In this document: positions 17,528 through 26,039 of the stretch, piece by piece
Layout of the letters: the number at the start of each line of letters is the position of its first letter
How positions within the stretch are numbered: position 1 is the first letter of the stretch
From: an uncultured Porphyromonadaceae bacterium
GTDB taxonomy: Bacteria > Bacteroidota > Bacteroidia > Bacteroidales > Muribaculaceae
DNA: 45,660 nt
Direction: 5' to 3'
NCBI GenBank assembly: GCA_900540625.1
Contig: UQGP01000018.1
Span: 1-45,660 of the forward strand
The notes under the pieces: model-generated
The model's input: only the letters and a program-made list of their open reading frames with translations
Told to the model about the DNA's origin: nothing
Databases searched by the model: none
Made by a program: the position numbers and the translations under genes

Positions 17528-18013
17528 CGGATTGTGTGGGTGTTCTTGCTTCAGACCTTTGTCGTTTCGCCGGGGCTCCCATCGCCGGGAACCCCGGGCC
17601 GAAAGACGTGAAAATTGTCTGATTGTTATTGTCTAAAAACCTATGGAAACTGTTTCTTTGAAAAAAATCTCTTGTATTGTTCGTTTGCTTATTAGACGCA
17701 TAAGACGCCTAAAAGTGACACAAAACACGGTTAAATAAAGTTAATATCGCAACGACTTGTCATCGGGACATGTTAGAGCATGCACTATTTGACTGTGTCA
17801 TTATGGCCTGATAATCTTATCGGCAACATTTGCGATGGAATTTGCGGTGGGGACTATAACACTTTCGGTGGGAAAGGTGTTGTATTTCACCGAAAATGTG
17901 TACATTTGCAGAGAGATATAAAACATACTTACGCGTATGTCCGATACGTCCAAGACATACGAATACGAAGAGAAACAAACACATAACATTAATTAAAAAC
18001 ATAGACCAATAAT
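17528..18013. other. 486-bp divergent spacer
   Basis: The spacer separates the divergent receptor and amylase genes. The left part has a GC-rich stretch (about 17572-17602) with a CCGGGG/CCCCGG pairing that could form a hairpin in the receptor leader. No convincing -33/-7 pair for the receptor was found on the minus strand. The right part holds the amylase promoter and an inverted repeat. No gene was recognised. Confidence 0.6.
17863..17908 (+). promoter_or_regulatory. amylase promoter with overlapping inverted repeat
   Basis: TACATTTG at 17901-17908 is a perfect TAnnTTTG -7 box; a weak -33 (GTTG, 17879-17882) lies 18 bp upstream. TTTCGGTG (17863-17870) and CACCGAAA (17888-17895) form a perfect 8-bp inverted repeat that straddles the -33 region. 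The repeat is a plausible binding site for a regulator of starch use. Its function is not shown. Confidence 0.6.
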
Positions 18014-20782
18014 ATGATTAAACGACTGATCACATTTTGGGTGGCGGCATTTGTGCTGGGAATCTCCGGAGCTTTTGCACAGATAGTCACTACCTCTCCG
18101 GCCTTGCTGCAAGAGGCCAGTAAAGATGTCGTGCTGACTTACCATGCCGATTCGCCTTTGGGCAACGGCGGGCTCAAGGGACTGTCCGCGACTACACCCG
18201 TGTACGCCCATATAGGCGTGATTACCAATAAAAGTGCCGACACATCCGATTGGAAGTATGCGCCCTCCAAATGGGGCGATAATGCAGCCAAGTACAAGCT
18301 GAAATACGTGTCGCCCAATACATATACCTTGTCTATTGGCGACATCCGCACCTATTTCGGTATTACCGATGCATCAGAGACCGTGCAAAAGATAGCCGTG
18401 GTATTCCGCACGGGCGATTGCAACAAGGAAGGCAAGACATCCTCCGGCGGCGATATCCTTGTGGATGTTCTCGAGCCCGGCTTCCAGATGTCTTTGACCG
18501 TGTCCACCCCCAAGGTCATCACAGCCGAGGCAATGGCCACGCTTACGGTCAATACTACCGAGCCTTGCACGATAGAACTCTACAACGGCACCTTCCGCTT
18601 TGGTCGCAAGTCCAATGCTACCACCTATTCTTCCGAGTATAATATGGCCGTCCCAGGCACTTACGACTTCAAGGCCGTGGCTACGACAACAGACGGTACC
18701 AAGACTATGACCAAGACCTACACTGTAAGCTATATCACTGACTCGCCCGCGGGTACATATCCCGGCGGTGTGCCCAAGATGGGCGCCGTGAAGAACGCCG
18801 ATGGTACAGTGACCTTCTGCATCGCCGCTCCCGGCAAGAAAAACGTGATGCTTGTAGGCGCATGGAGCAACTACTCGACAATCGCCAATCAGTGCGAAAT
18901 GAAATATCAGGACTATAACGGACAGCGCTACTTCTTCCGCACAGTCAGCGACCTTCAGGAAAACACGTGGTATCCGTACTACTATATTGTAGACGGCATC
19001 ACCAAAGTGGGCGACCCCTATGCACACATGGTGCTCGATCCTTACAGCGACAAATGGCTCGATTCCTCCATATGGCCCGATATGCCCAAGTATCCGTACG
19101 AGAAATTTGACGACACGATGATGGCAGTATATCGCGGCGATCTTGATGGCAATTACAAATTCAGCGATTTTACCATTCCCGACCATCGCAATTTGGTAAT
19201 ATATGAGATGCTCGTCCGCGACTTTACCGGTACCGATCGCCAGGCCAATGGCGAGGGCACTCTGCGCAAGGCCATAGAAAAGATTCCTTATCTGCGCAGT
19301 CTCGGCATCAATGCCGTTGAGCTGATGCCGGTTATGGAATTTAACGGCAACAACTCGTGGGGCTACAATACCAACTTCTACATGGCACCGGACAAAGCAT
19401 ACGGATCGCCCAAAGACCTCAAGGACTTTGTGGAGCTATGCCACAAAAATGGTATAGCCGTCATCCTCGACATTGTATTCAACCAAAGCGACGGCCTGCA
19501 CCCCTGGTATCAGATGTATCCCATAGCCTCCAACCCCTTCTACAACCAGACCGCCCCACATGACTACAGCGTGCTCAACGACTGGAAGCAAGAAAACCCC
19601 TTAGTACGTCAGCAGTGGAAGGATGCCATAAAATACTGGATGACAGCCTACAATGTTGACGGCTTCCGCTTTGACCTCGTCAAAGGTCTCGGCACATCAT
19701 ATCCCTCCGGTACGGAAGCATATAACGCTTCGCGCGTGGCCGTAATGAAAGACCTCCATGCAGCCATCAAGGCCGTCAAGCCCAACGGAATACATATCAA
19801 TGAGAATCTCGCCGGTGACAAGGAAGAAAATGAAATGGCCGCCGATGGTCAGCTCAACTGGGCCAACATTAATTACAATTCCTGTCAGTTCGGCATGGGT
19901 TATGCCTCCGGTTCAAACCTCGAGCGCTTCCTCTCCACCTCCGACAGCCGCACGGCATTCTCGACCGTGGCATACGCCGAAAGCCATGACGAAGAACGCG
20001 TAGGCTACAAGCAGAAAGCTTACGGATATGGTTCTGTCAAGGAAGACCAGTATAAGCGTTCGCATCGCCTGGCGCAACTGGCAGTGCAGATGCTGCTTAC
20101 TCCCGGACCGAAGATGATCTGGCAATTCGGCGAATTTGGTGCCGACCAGACCACCAAAAACTCCGACAACAGCAACAATACCGATCCCAAGACAGTGGTA
20201 TGGTACTACAAAGACGCGACCGACCATGTCGGCATCTTCGAGGCATACCAAGCTATGTGCAACCTGCGTCGCAATAATCCTGACCTCTTTGTCAATGGAA
20301 CTTTCACACAGGTGGGTATGAACACTCAGTCTTTCAGCACCAACCGCATTATTCGCATCAATAACGGCGACCGCGAAATTATTGCCCTCATCAATCCCAA
20401 CGTGGACGGCGCAGCCAAGAACGTGGGTTACTCGGTGCAGAGGATTTCGGCCTCTAACCATCAGATACTCAGCTCCAGTCGCAACTTGACAGCTACTCCG
20501 ACATTTAGCGGCACGACAGTCAAATGCTCTATCCCGGCCAACGGCTATATCGTCCTCGGTACGAAATCAGTACTTGGTGTGGACGATGTCACTGTGGATG
20601 CCGACCCGTCAACGGCAGTCAAGGTCTATGCAGACGGCCGTGAGATTGTAATCGCCGGTGAATACACCACCGCCACGGTATATAATGTCGCAGGTGCGCT
20701 CCAGCCTTCGCTGAGCGTTTCCGCCCCCGGCTTGTATATCGTCACTGTAGACGGCACTGCACACAAGGTGCTTGTACGCTAA
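18014..20782 (+). CDS. secreted GH13 alpha-amylase family glycoside hydrolase
   Basis: This 922-residue exported enzyme cleaves alpha-glucans. It has a signal peptide (to about FAQ, residue 23), two N-terminal beta-sandwich regions (about 25-150 and 155-245), a CBM48-like region (TVTFCIAAPGKKNVMLVGAW) and a GH13 catalytic barrel. The catalytic residues can be placed: nucleophile D554 in GFRFDLVKG, acid/base E597 in HINENLAG and D659 in AESHDEER. The last 60 residues resemble a T9SS sorting tail (VYNVAGA...GLYIVTVDGTAHKVLVR), so surface display or secretion is likely. It stands alone with its own promoter and terminator, not in a sus cluster. Confidence 0.93.
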   Translation: MIKRLITFWVAAFVLGISGAFAQIVTTSPALLQEASKDVVLTYHADSPLGNGGLKGLSATTPVYAHIGVITNKSADTSDWKYAPSKWGDNAAKYKLKYVSPNTYTLSIGDIRTYFGITDASETVQKIAVVFRTGDCNKEGKTSSGGDILVDVLEPGFQMSLTVSTPKVITAEAMATLTVNTTEPCTIELYNGTFRFGRKSNATTYSSEYNMAVPGTYDFKAVATTTDGTKTMTKTYTVSYITDSPAGTYPGGVPKMGAVKNADGTVTFCIAAPGKKNVMLVGAWSNYSTIANQCEMKYQDYNGQRYFFRTVSDLQENTWYPYYYIVDGITKVGDPYAHMVLDPYSDKWLDSSIWPDMPKYPYEKFDDTMMAVYRGDLDGNYKFSDFTIPDHRNLVIYEMLVRDFTGTDRQANGEGTLRKAIEKIPYLRSLGINAVELMPVMEFNGNNSWGYNTNFYMAPDKAYGSPKDLKDFVELCHKNGIAVILDIVFNQSDGLHPWYQMYPIASNPFYNQTAPHDYSVLNDWKQENPLVRQQWKDAIKYWMTAYNVDGFRFDLVKGLGTSYPSGTEAYNASRVAVMKDLHAAIKAVKPNGIHINENLAGDKEENEMAADGQLNWANINYNSCQFGMGYASGSNLERFLSTSDSRTAFSTVAYAESHDEERVGYKQKAYGYGSVKEDQYKRSHRLAQLAVQMLLTPGPKMIWQFGEFGADQTTKNSDNSNNTDPKTVVWYYKDATDHVGIFEAYQAMCNLRRNNPDLFVNGTFTQVGMNTQSFSTNRIIRINNGDREIIALINPNVDGAAKNVGYSVQRISASNHQILSSSRNLTATPTFSGTTVKCSIPANGYIVLGTKSVLGVDDVTVDADPSTAVKVYADGREIVIAGEYTTATVYNVAGALQPSLSVSAPGLYIVTVDGTAHKVLVR

Positions 20783-20811
20783 GCATTAGACGACTTTCCA
20801 CTTAAAATAGC

Positions 20812-20857
20812 GGTGGGCGTGTCTCTCTCAGAAGATGACACGCCCACCATTTTTTTG
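20812..20857 (+). terminator. intrinsic terminator of the amylase gene
   Basis: GGTGGGCGTGTC (20812-20823) pairs perfectly with GACACGCCCACC (20837-20848). The sequence A then seven T follows. The 12-bp GC-rich stem with a T-tract is a textbook intrinsic terminator, 30 bp after the stop. Confidence 0.92.
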
Positions 20858-20923
20858 TACGAAAAATGACCTATAGGTCGATATGTAGTTCCGGCGGCCT
20901 TGAATTTAGGTCAAAAGGGAGGG

Positions 20924-22687
20924 TTATTCGATTTCGGAGAGCTCGAGCCAGCGCAACTCCTTTTCGTCGAGGAGGTCTTTGACTTCGCAGTAACGGGCGC
21001 TCATGGCGGCGATGTCCGCATCTGGTGTGGGAGTGCCGGCAAATGCGGCTTCCAGCGAAGTGCGCTCGGCGGTGAGGGCGTCTATCTCGGCTGTCAGAGC
21101 TTCAAATTCGCGTTGCTCCTTGAAGCTGCGGCGTCGGCGTTGAGGCGTTTTGATTTTGACATTCGCTGTGGTGCGTTGGGTGGTCGTTTGGGCGTTTTGT
21201 CGGGCACGCCAAGCGCGGTAATCGCTGTAATTGCCGGGGAAGTCGCGGATGACACCGTCGCCTTCGAGTACAAAGATGTGATCTACGATATTGTCCAGGA
21301 AGTATCGGTCGTGGCTGATGATGATGGCACAGCCGTTGAACTTGGTGAGGTATTCCTCGAGTATGCCTAAGGTGACGATGTCGAGGTCGTTGGTGGGCTC
21401 GTCCAGTATCAGGAAATTGGGGCGACGCATAAGCACTGAGGCCAGATGTAGACGACACAATTCGCCGCCGCTGAGGGTCTCGACGTATTTTTGTTGGTCA
21501 GGGACGTCGAAGAGAAAGCGTTTGAGCAGTTGCGAGGCGTTGAGCCGTGCACCTTCGTACTCGATGTCGTCGGCGATGTCGGTGATGACGTCGATGACAC
21601 GCTTGCCCGGCGCCGGAGCAAATCCGTCCTGGCTATAGTAGCCGAAGCGCACCGTTTCGCCGATGTTCCATTCGCCGCTGTCTTGCTGCACCAATCCCAG
21701 AAGCATTTTTACGAACGTGGATTTGCCGATGCCGTTGGCGCCGATAATTCCGACTTTTTCGCCGCGAGCAAAGTCGTATGAGAAGTCGCGGACGATGACG
21801 CGGTCGCCATACGCCTTGGAGATGTGGCGAGCTTCAAAGATTTTACTGCCTATATATACCTTGGATGCGTTGCCGAGATCGATGTTGCGTTCTGTGAGGT
21901 TGACGCGGCTGCGTTCCTTGAGGTCATAGAATTGTTCGATGCGATAGCGGGCTTTCCCGGCGCGAGCCTGCGGCTGTCGCGACATCCAATCCTGCTCCTT
22001 GCGCAGAAGGTTGTTGACGCGGTCCAACTCGGCGGACATGGCGCTGATACGCTCGGCACGCCGCCGCAGAAAGTAGTCGTAATTGCCATCGTAAGTGTAT
22101 ATCTGAGTGCGGTCTATTTCGATAATTTTGCTGCACACTCGGTCCAGGAAATATCGGTCGTGCGTCACCATCAGCAGAGTCATTCGAGCCTTGGCCAGAT
22201 ATGCTTCCAGCCATTCGATGGCGGCGATGTCCAGGTGGTTGGTGGGCTCGTCCAGTATCAGAAGTTGCGGCTCGGTTGCAATAGCTCGTGCCATGGCTAC
22301 GCGTTTGCGTTGACCCCCGGACATCTTTGCCAGGGGTACCGATGTATCGTTGACGCCCAGTCCGGACAATAGCCGTATGTATCGGCTGTGAGTCTCCGAG
22401 GCTTCATCTCCCAATTCGGGGGCGGCTTCGGGGGCGGTGACGCTGTCGTCTGCAAATTCGGGATTTTGCTCGAGTATGGCTATGCGCAGGTCGTTGCGGA
22501 AAACGATTGTGCCGCTGTCGGCTTCCTCTTTTCCGGCGATGATGCGTAGTAGTGTGGTCTTGCCTGTGCCGTTTTTGGCTATCAGGCCTATTTTGTCGCC
22601 TTCGTTGATGCCGAAGGATATGGAATCCAAAAGCATACGGTCGCCGTAGCTTTTGGTGATATTGTCTATTTGTGCGAGTATGGCCAA
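20924..22687 (-). CDS. uup: ABC-F family ATPase, Uup type
   Basis: This soluble protein has two fused ABC domains and no membrane segments. Domain 1 has GLIAKNGTGKTT, MSGGQRKRVAMA and LLILDEPTNHLD. Domain 2 has GIIGANGIGKST, LSGGELCRLHLAS and FLILDEPTNDLD. A charged linker (about 235-300) separates them. The last 80 residues form a basic patch and coiled coil, the DNA- or RNA-binding end typical of Uup. ABC-F proteins act on ribosomes; Uup affects transposon excision and branched DNA. The conserved first strand (QIDNITKSYGDRMLL) begins right after a TTG codon at 22687. An in-frame stop lies five codons upstream and no ATG precedes the strand, so TTG is the likely start. Confidence 0.92.
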   Translation of the reverse strand: MAILAQIDNITKSYGDRMLLDSISFGINEGDKIGLIAKNGTGKTTLLRIIAGKEEADSGTIVFRNDLRIAILEQNPEFADDSVTAPEAAPELGDEASETHSRYIRLLSGLGVNDTSVPLAKMSGGQRKRVAMARAIATEPQLLILDEPTNHLDIAAIEWLEAYLAKARMTLLMVTHDRYFLDRVCSKIIEIDRTQIYTYDGNYDYFLRRRAERISAMSAELDRVNNLLRKEQDWMSRQPQARAGKARYRIEQFYDLKERSRVNLTERNIDLGNASKVYIGSKIFEARHISKAYGDRVIVRDFSYDFARGEKVGIIGANGIGKSTFVKMLLGLVQQDSGEWNIGETVRFGYYSQDGFAPAPGKRVIDVITDIADDIEYEGARLNASQLLKRFLFDVPDQQKYVETLSGGELCRLHLASVLMRRPNFLILDEPTNDLDIVTLGILEEYLTKFNGCAIIISHDRYFLDNIVDHIFVLEGDGVIRDFPGNYSDYRAWRARQNAQTTTQRTTANVKIKTPQRRRRSFKEQREFEALTAEIDALTAERTSLEAAFAGTPTPDADIAAMSARYCEVKDLLDEKELRWLELSEIE

Positions 22688-22785
22688 TGTTTGATTGAAT
22701 TAGTAAGTTGGTTATGCCCGAATGACTGTAAAAAGCTCAAAAGCCGGGAACGTCGAGTTTGGCGTAAAGGTCTGTCCGTTAAGGT

Positions 22786-23796
22786 TCAGTCTAATCGGAT
22801 AAACTCGTTTGTGTCGTAGTCACGAGTGGCCGTGGAGCCGATCACCGAGTCCCACAGCATGGGCGACAGGCCAGTGCCGGGGCGTTTGGCGGAGATGTCT
22901 TCGGCGGTTATAACTTGACCTCGTACGATGTGACGTGCGGCAACGATGCTGCGGCGAGCCACAGCGACATTGGCGCTTTCGGCTGCTGTGACGACTTTTT
23001 CCGACGAGCCTAATGCTGTCTCGACGTCCCGTATGGCCTTGACCATATCCGCCAATTCGGATGGTTCAAGAGAGGCCTTATGGTCCGGACCTTCCATTTG
23101 TCGGCTTAGGGTGAAGTGCTTCTCGATGACGTATGCTCCGCGAGCTGCGGCGGCTATGGGGACGGTGATGCCGCGCGTATGGTCGCTGTATCCTACGGCA
23201 GCGCATCCCAGCGATGCCAGGGTGTCCATAGCGCGCAGATTGACGCTCTCGAGTGGCGCCGGATATTGGGTGGTGCAGTGTAGCAGGATGATGTCGCGGC
23301 GCGATTTTCCGGCGGTTTCGAGTGCGCGAAGGGCCGCTTCGACTTCGGAGATGGTGGACATGCCGGTGGACATTATCACTTTGCCCGGATGGGCGGCGAT
23401 GGCTCGCAAGTAGGGTAGGTCGGTGATTTCGCCCGAAGGGACCTTCCAATAGTCCATACCCAAGGTGGCAAGGAATTCGATGGAAGTCAGGTCGAAAGGA
23501 GTGCTCATGAAGCCTATATGTCGTTCGCGGCAGTGTTGTGCCAAGGTGGCGAAGTCGTTGTATGTCAATTCGAGAGCGCTGAGCATTGCCATTTGGCTGT
23601 CATCGTGGTCCCGGGGACATGCCTGTCGTTGATATGCGGCACGGGGAGCTGACGCCGTAACCAAGTCTGTGGCTTTGAAGGTCTGGAATTTGACATAATC
23701 GGCGCCGGCGGCGGTAGCGGCGTCCACAAGTTGCAAGGCCAGGTCGAGACGCCCGTTGTGATTGACGCCGGCTTCGGCGATGATGACTGTATGCAT
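22786..23796 (-). CDS. neuB: nonulosonic acid synthase (NeuB / LegI type)
   Basis: This enzyme condenses phosphoenolpyruvate with an amino-sugar to form sialic, legionaminic or a related nine-carbon acid. Motifs AEAGVNHNG, YVKFQTFKA, KVPSGEITDLPYL, GYSDHT and EKHFTLSR...GPDHKASLEP are intact. A SAF/antifreeze-like domain closes the 336-residue protein (from about 275). With LegB two genes upstream, the substrate may be a legionaminic acid precursor rather than ManNAc. No CMP-sugar synthetase or 2-epimerase lies in the window. It is the last gene of the wzi-lipoprotein-legB-neuD-neuB run. Confidence 0.93.
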   Translation of the reverse strand: MHTVIIAEAGVNHNGRLDLALQLVDAATAAGADYVKFQTFKATDLVTASAPRAAYQRQACPRDHDDSQMAMLSALELTYNDFATLAQHCRERHIGFMSTPFDLTSIEFLATLGMDYWKVPSGEITDLPYLRAIAAHPGKVIMSTGMSTISEVEAALRALETAGKSRRDIILLHCTTQYPAPLESVNLRAMDTLASLGCAAVGYSDHTRGITVPIAAAARGAYVIEKHFTLSRQMEGPDHKASLEPSELADMVKAIRDVETALGSSEKVVTAAESANVAVARRSIVAARHIVRGQVITAEDISAKRPGTGLSPMLWDSVIGSTATRDYDTNEFIRLD

Positions 23797-23828
23797 GGGC
23801 TGTTAGTGTATCCTTGGTTTATATGATT

Positions 23829-24482
23829 TTATTGCAGCTTTTTGGCCGGACATCCGACATAGGTGCCGCCAAGAGTAATGTCGCTTGTGACTACGGCGCC
23901 CATTCCGATGACGGTGCCGTCGGCTATGGTGACGCCGTTACGAATTTTGGCTCCCGCACCTATGTAGCAGTCGTCGCCGATTGAAACGCCGCCGCAGATG
24001 ACAGCCCCCGGGCCTACAAAGGTGTTGACGCCTATACATACGTCGTGTTCGATGATGGCTCCGGTGTTGATTACCGAGAACTTGCTTATGGTTGCGCCCG
24101 GTCCGATGTATGCACGGTGCATCACTGCGCAACCTTCGGCGATGTGTGCGGTAGGCGATACCGAGGCATCCGAGGCTGTGACGGACGGGTGGACGAAGTC
24201 GGCGTAGCGCGAAAGTAAGGCTCGCCGCGGAGACATTTTGCCGTCACGTCCGCTGATCAGGGTGATATGTACCGGCGGTAGTGTGTCTGCGGATTTGTGC
24301 GCGTTGCGGACAAAAGTGTCGTCATCGCCCAGCCACGCCAAAGGAGACATAGATTCGGCAGGTTGTGGCGATACGTATCCGGCAATGCGTTCGCAGCCCA
24401 ATACATCAGCTACCGAGCGAGCGTGTCCGCCGCCGCCGATAAGTACAATGCCGACCGAGGGCGTGGTATTGATGCTGCTCAT
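23829..24482 (-). CDS. neuD: NeuD/PglD-family sugar acyltransferase
   Basis: This 217-residue protein has an N-terminal nucleotide-sugar-binding loop (VLIGGGGHARSVADVL) and a left-handed beta-helix built from hexapeptide repeats (AYIGPGATISKFSVINTGA, then VCIGVNTFVGPGAVICGG). Family members acetylate amino-sugars or nonulosonic acids. Its start overlaps the legB stop by 4 bp and the neuB start is 32 bp downstream, so it should act in the same pathway, probably adding the N-acetyl or O-acetyl group. The exact acceptor is not readable from sequence. Confidence 0.88.
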   Translation of the reverse strand: MSSINTTPSVGIVLIGGGGHARSVADVLGCERIAGYVSPQPAESMSPLAWLGDDDTFVRNAHKSADTLPPVHITLISGRDGKMSPRRALLSRYADFVHPSVTASDASVSPTAHIAEGCAVMHRAYIGPGATISKFSVINTGAIIEHDVCIGVNTFVGPGAVICGGVSIGDDCYIGAGAKIRNGVTIADGTVIGMGAVVTSDITLGGTYVGCPAKKLQ

Positions 24483-25471
24483 CGGTTGTAAATATCGGTC
24501 TTGTATTTGGCCAGGTTTTCGGGACGTACAAACCAGTCGATGGTGGCGCGTAGGCCGTCTTCAAGCGACATGCGCGGACGCCAATCGGTCAGTGAGGTTA
24601 TCAGCGTATTGTCGCCGCAGAGGCGGAATACTTCGCTGTTGGCCGGACGCAGACGTGCCGGGTCGGTCACGAAAGTCACTTCGGCGTTCATGAGCGTGGC
24701 TATGGTGTCAAGCGTCTGACGCATGGATATTTCTGTGCCTGATGCGATGTTGATGTCTCGTCCTTCTATGCCTTCGGCCTGAGCCAAAGCGAGAAATCCG
24801 CGCACGGTATCGCCTACGAAATTGAAATCGCGAGTCGGGGTCAAGTCGCCTACCGTAATCTGTCGCTTGCCCGATGCTATCTGCCCGATAATTGTCGGAA
24901 TGATGGCGCGAGCGCTTTGTCGCGGGCCGTAGGTGTTGAAGGGCCTGGCGATGACCACCGGCAGTCCGAAGGCGTTGTAGAAACTTGTGGCAATAGCATC
25001 GGCGCCTATCTTCGTCGCCGAGTAAGGCGACTGGGGCTGCCGAGGGTGTTTCTCGTCGATGGGAACGTATTGTGCGGTGCCGTAGACCTCGCTGGTGGAG
25101 GTGACGATGATGCGGTCGCACCGGGCATCGCGTGCGGCCTGGCACATATTGAGCGTGCCGCGGATGTTGGTGTCGACGTAGCTGTCGGGTGCGACGTAGC
25201 TGTAAGGAATGGCGATGAGGGCCGCCAGGTGGAACACCGTGCCGCAGTCGCGTGCTATTTCGCGGCAGTAGTTGGGGTCGCGCACGTCGCCGCACACCAC
25301 TTCGAGGCGGTCGTTGCGGGCGATGTCTTCAAGCCAACCCCAGTAGTTGAAGCTGTTGTATTGTGAGAGTGCACGCACGCGGTAGCCGTGTGCCAATAGT
25401 AGTTCGACCAGATGCGAGCCGATAAATCCGTCCGCTCCGGTGACTAATACGGTTTTGTCTTTATTTATCAT
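24479..25471 (-). CDS. legB: NAD-dependent 4,6-dehydratase, LegB-like
   Basis: This extended short-chain dehydrogenase has 330 residues. It has the Rossmann loop VTGADGFIGSHLVE, the catalytic pair TSTSEVYG and YSATK, and RPFNTYGPRQSARAIIP. The segment ALSQYNSFNYWGWLED and the run HLAALIAIPYSYVAP are strongly reminiscent of LegB. LegB removes water from a nucleotide-linked GlcNAc in the first step toward legionaminic acid. The partner aminotransferase (LegC) and hydrolysing epimerase (LegG) are not in the window. A generic nucleotide-sugar dehydratase is the alternative. Confidence 0.85.
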   Translation of the reverse strand: MINKDKTVLVTGADGFIGSHLVELLLAHGYRVRALSQYNSFNYWGWLEDIARNDRLEVVCGDVRDPNYCREIARDCGTVFHLAALIAIPYSYVAPDSYVDTNIRGTLNMCQAARDARCDRIIVTSTSEVYGTAQYVPIDEKHPRQPQSPYSATKIGADAIATSFYNAFGLPVVIARPFNTYGPRQSARAIIPTIIGQIASGKRQITVGDLTPTRDFNFVGDTVRGFLALAQAEGIEGRDINIASGTEISMRQTLDTIATLMNAEVTFVTDPARLRPANSEVFRLCGDNTLITSLTDWRPRMSLEDGLRATIDWFVRPENLAKYKTDIYNR

Positions 25472-25546
25472 ATTGTCGGATATGTCTTTCGGTTTGGTTT
25501 TTATTGTCCGGTGTAATACGGCACTTACGGTGAAGTGTTGTGGCTT

Positions 25547-26020
25547 TTACCAATCTTTGACGAGAGTGTACCGTACCGAATGGCCGGCCTCGGTATATTG
25601 CAGTATCAGTCGCTTGCCGTCGTCGGTGATGACATCGAATGTGCTCTTGCCTTCGGGGAACGAAATCCACTCGGGTGCACGATATATATCGGAGCCCGGC
25701 TTATAAGTATTGTCTCCGTGTGTAAAGTCAAAGGTTATGGTCTTGTCCGAGGGACGAGTCCATGTGCCGTTGCGCGAGCGCTTGTCATATCGCGGTGTAG
25801 TGCGTTCTATCTCAATGATGTCGTTTTGGAACAGCCATGAGGTGTAGCTGCCGTCTGCTTCGGGCTGAGCCACCTCGGTGTCGTCTACAACCATTTTTTC
25901 AAGGCGCCAAATACCGTAGAGATTGCCGATGTCGCCGTTATTGGTGACGCATCCGGAAAAGATGGAGGCCAGGAGTAATGCGATTGCGCCGAGTATGGTG
26001 TTTAGGTGTCTGTATGCCAT
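25547..26020 (-). CDS. lipocalin-like lipoprotein
   Basis: This is a 157-residue probable lipoprotein. The start MAYRHLNTILGAIALLLASIFSGC gives a signal peptide and a lipobox ending at C24. The mature part has a lipocalin-like pattern (LYGIWRLEKMVV, then short beta-strands: IIEIERTTPRYD, NGTWTRPSDKTITFDF, RLILQYTEAG). Proteins of this kind are common and uncharacterised in Bacteroidales. It starts 19 bp after the wzi stop and lies 75 bp before legB, so it is probably co-transcribed with the glycan genes. Confidence 0.8.
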   Translation of the reverse strand: MAYRHLNTILGAIALLLASIFSGCVTNNGDIGNLYGIWRLEKMVVDDTEVAQPEADGSYTSWLFQNDIIEIERTTPRYDKRSRNGTWTRPSDKTITFDFTHGDNTYKPGSDIYRAPEWISFPEGKSTFDVITDDGKRLILQYTEAGHSVRYTLVKDW

Positions 26021-26039
26021 AGTGTTTGATGTGTACGTG

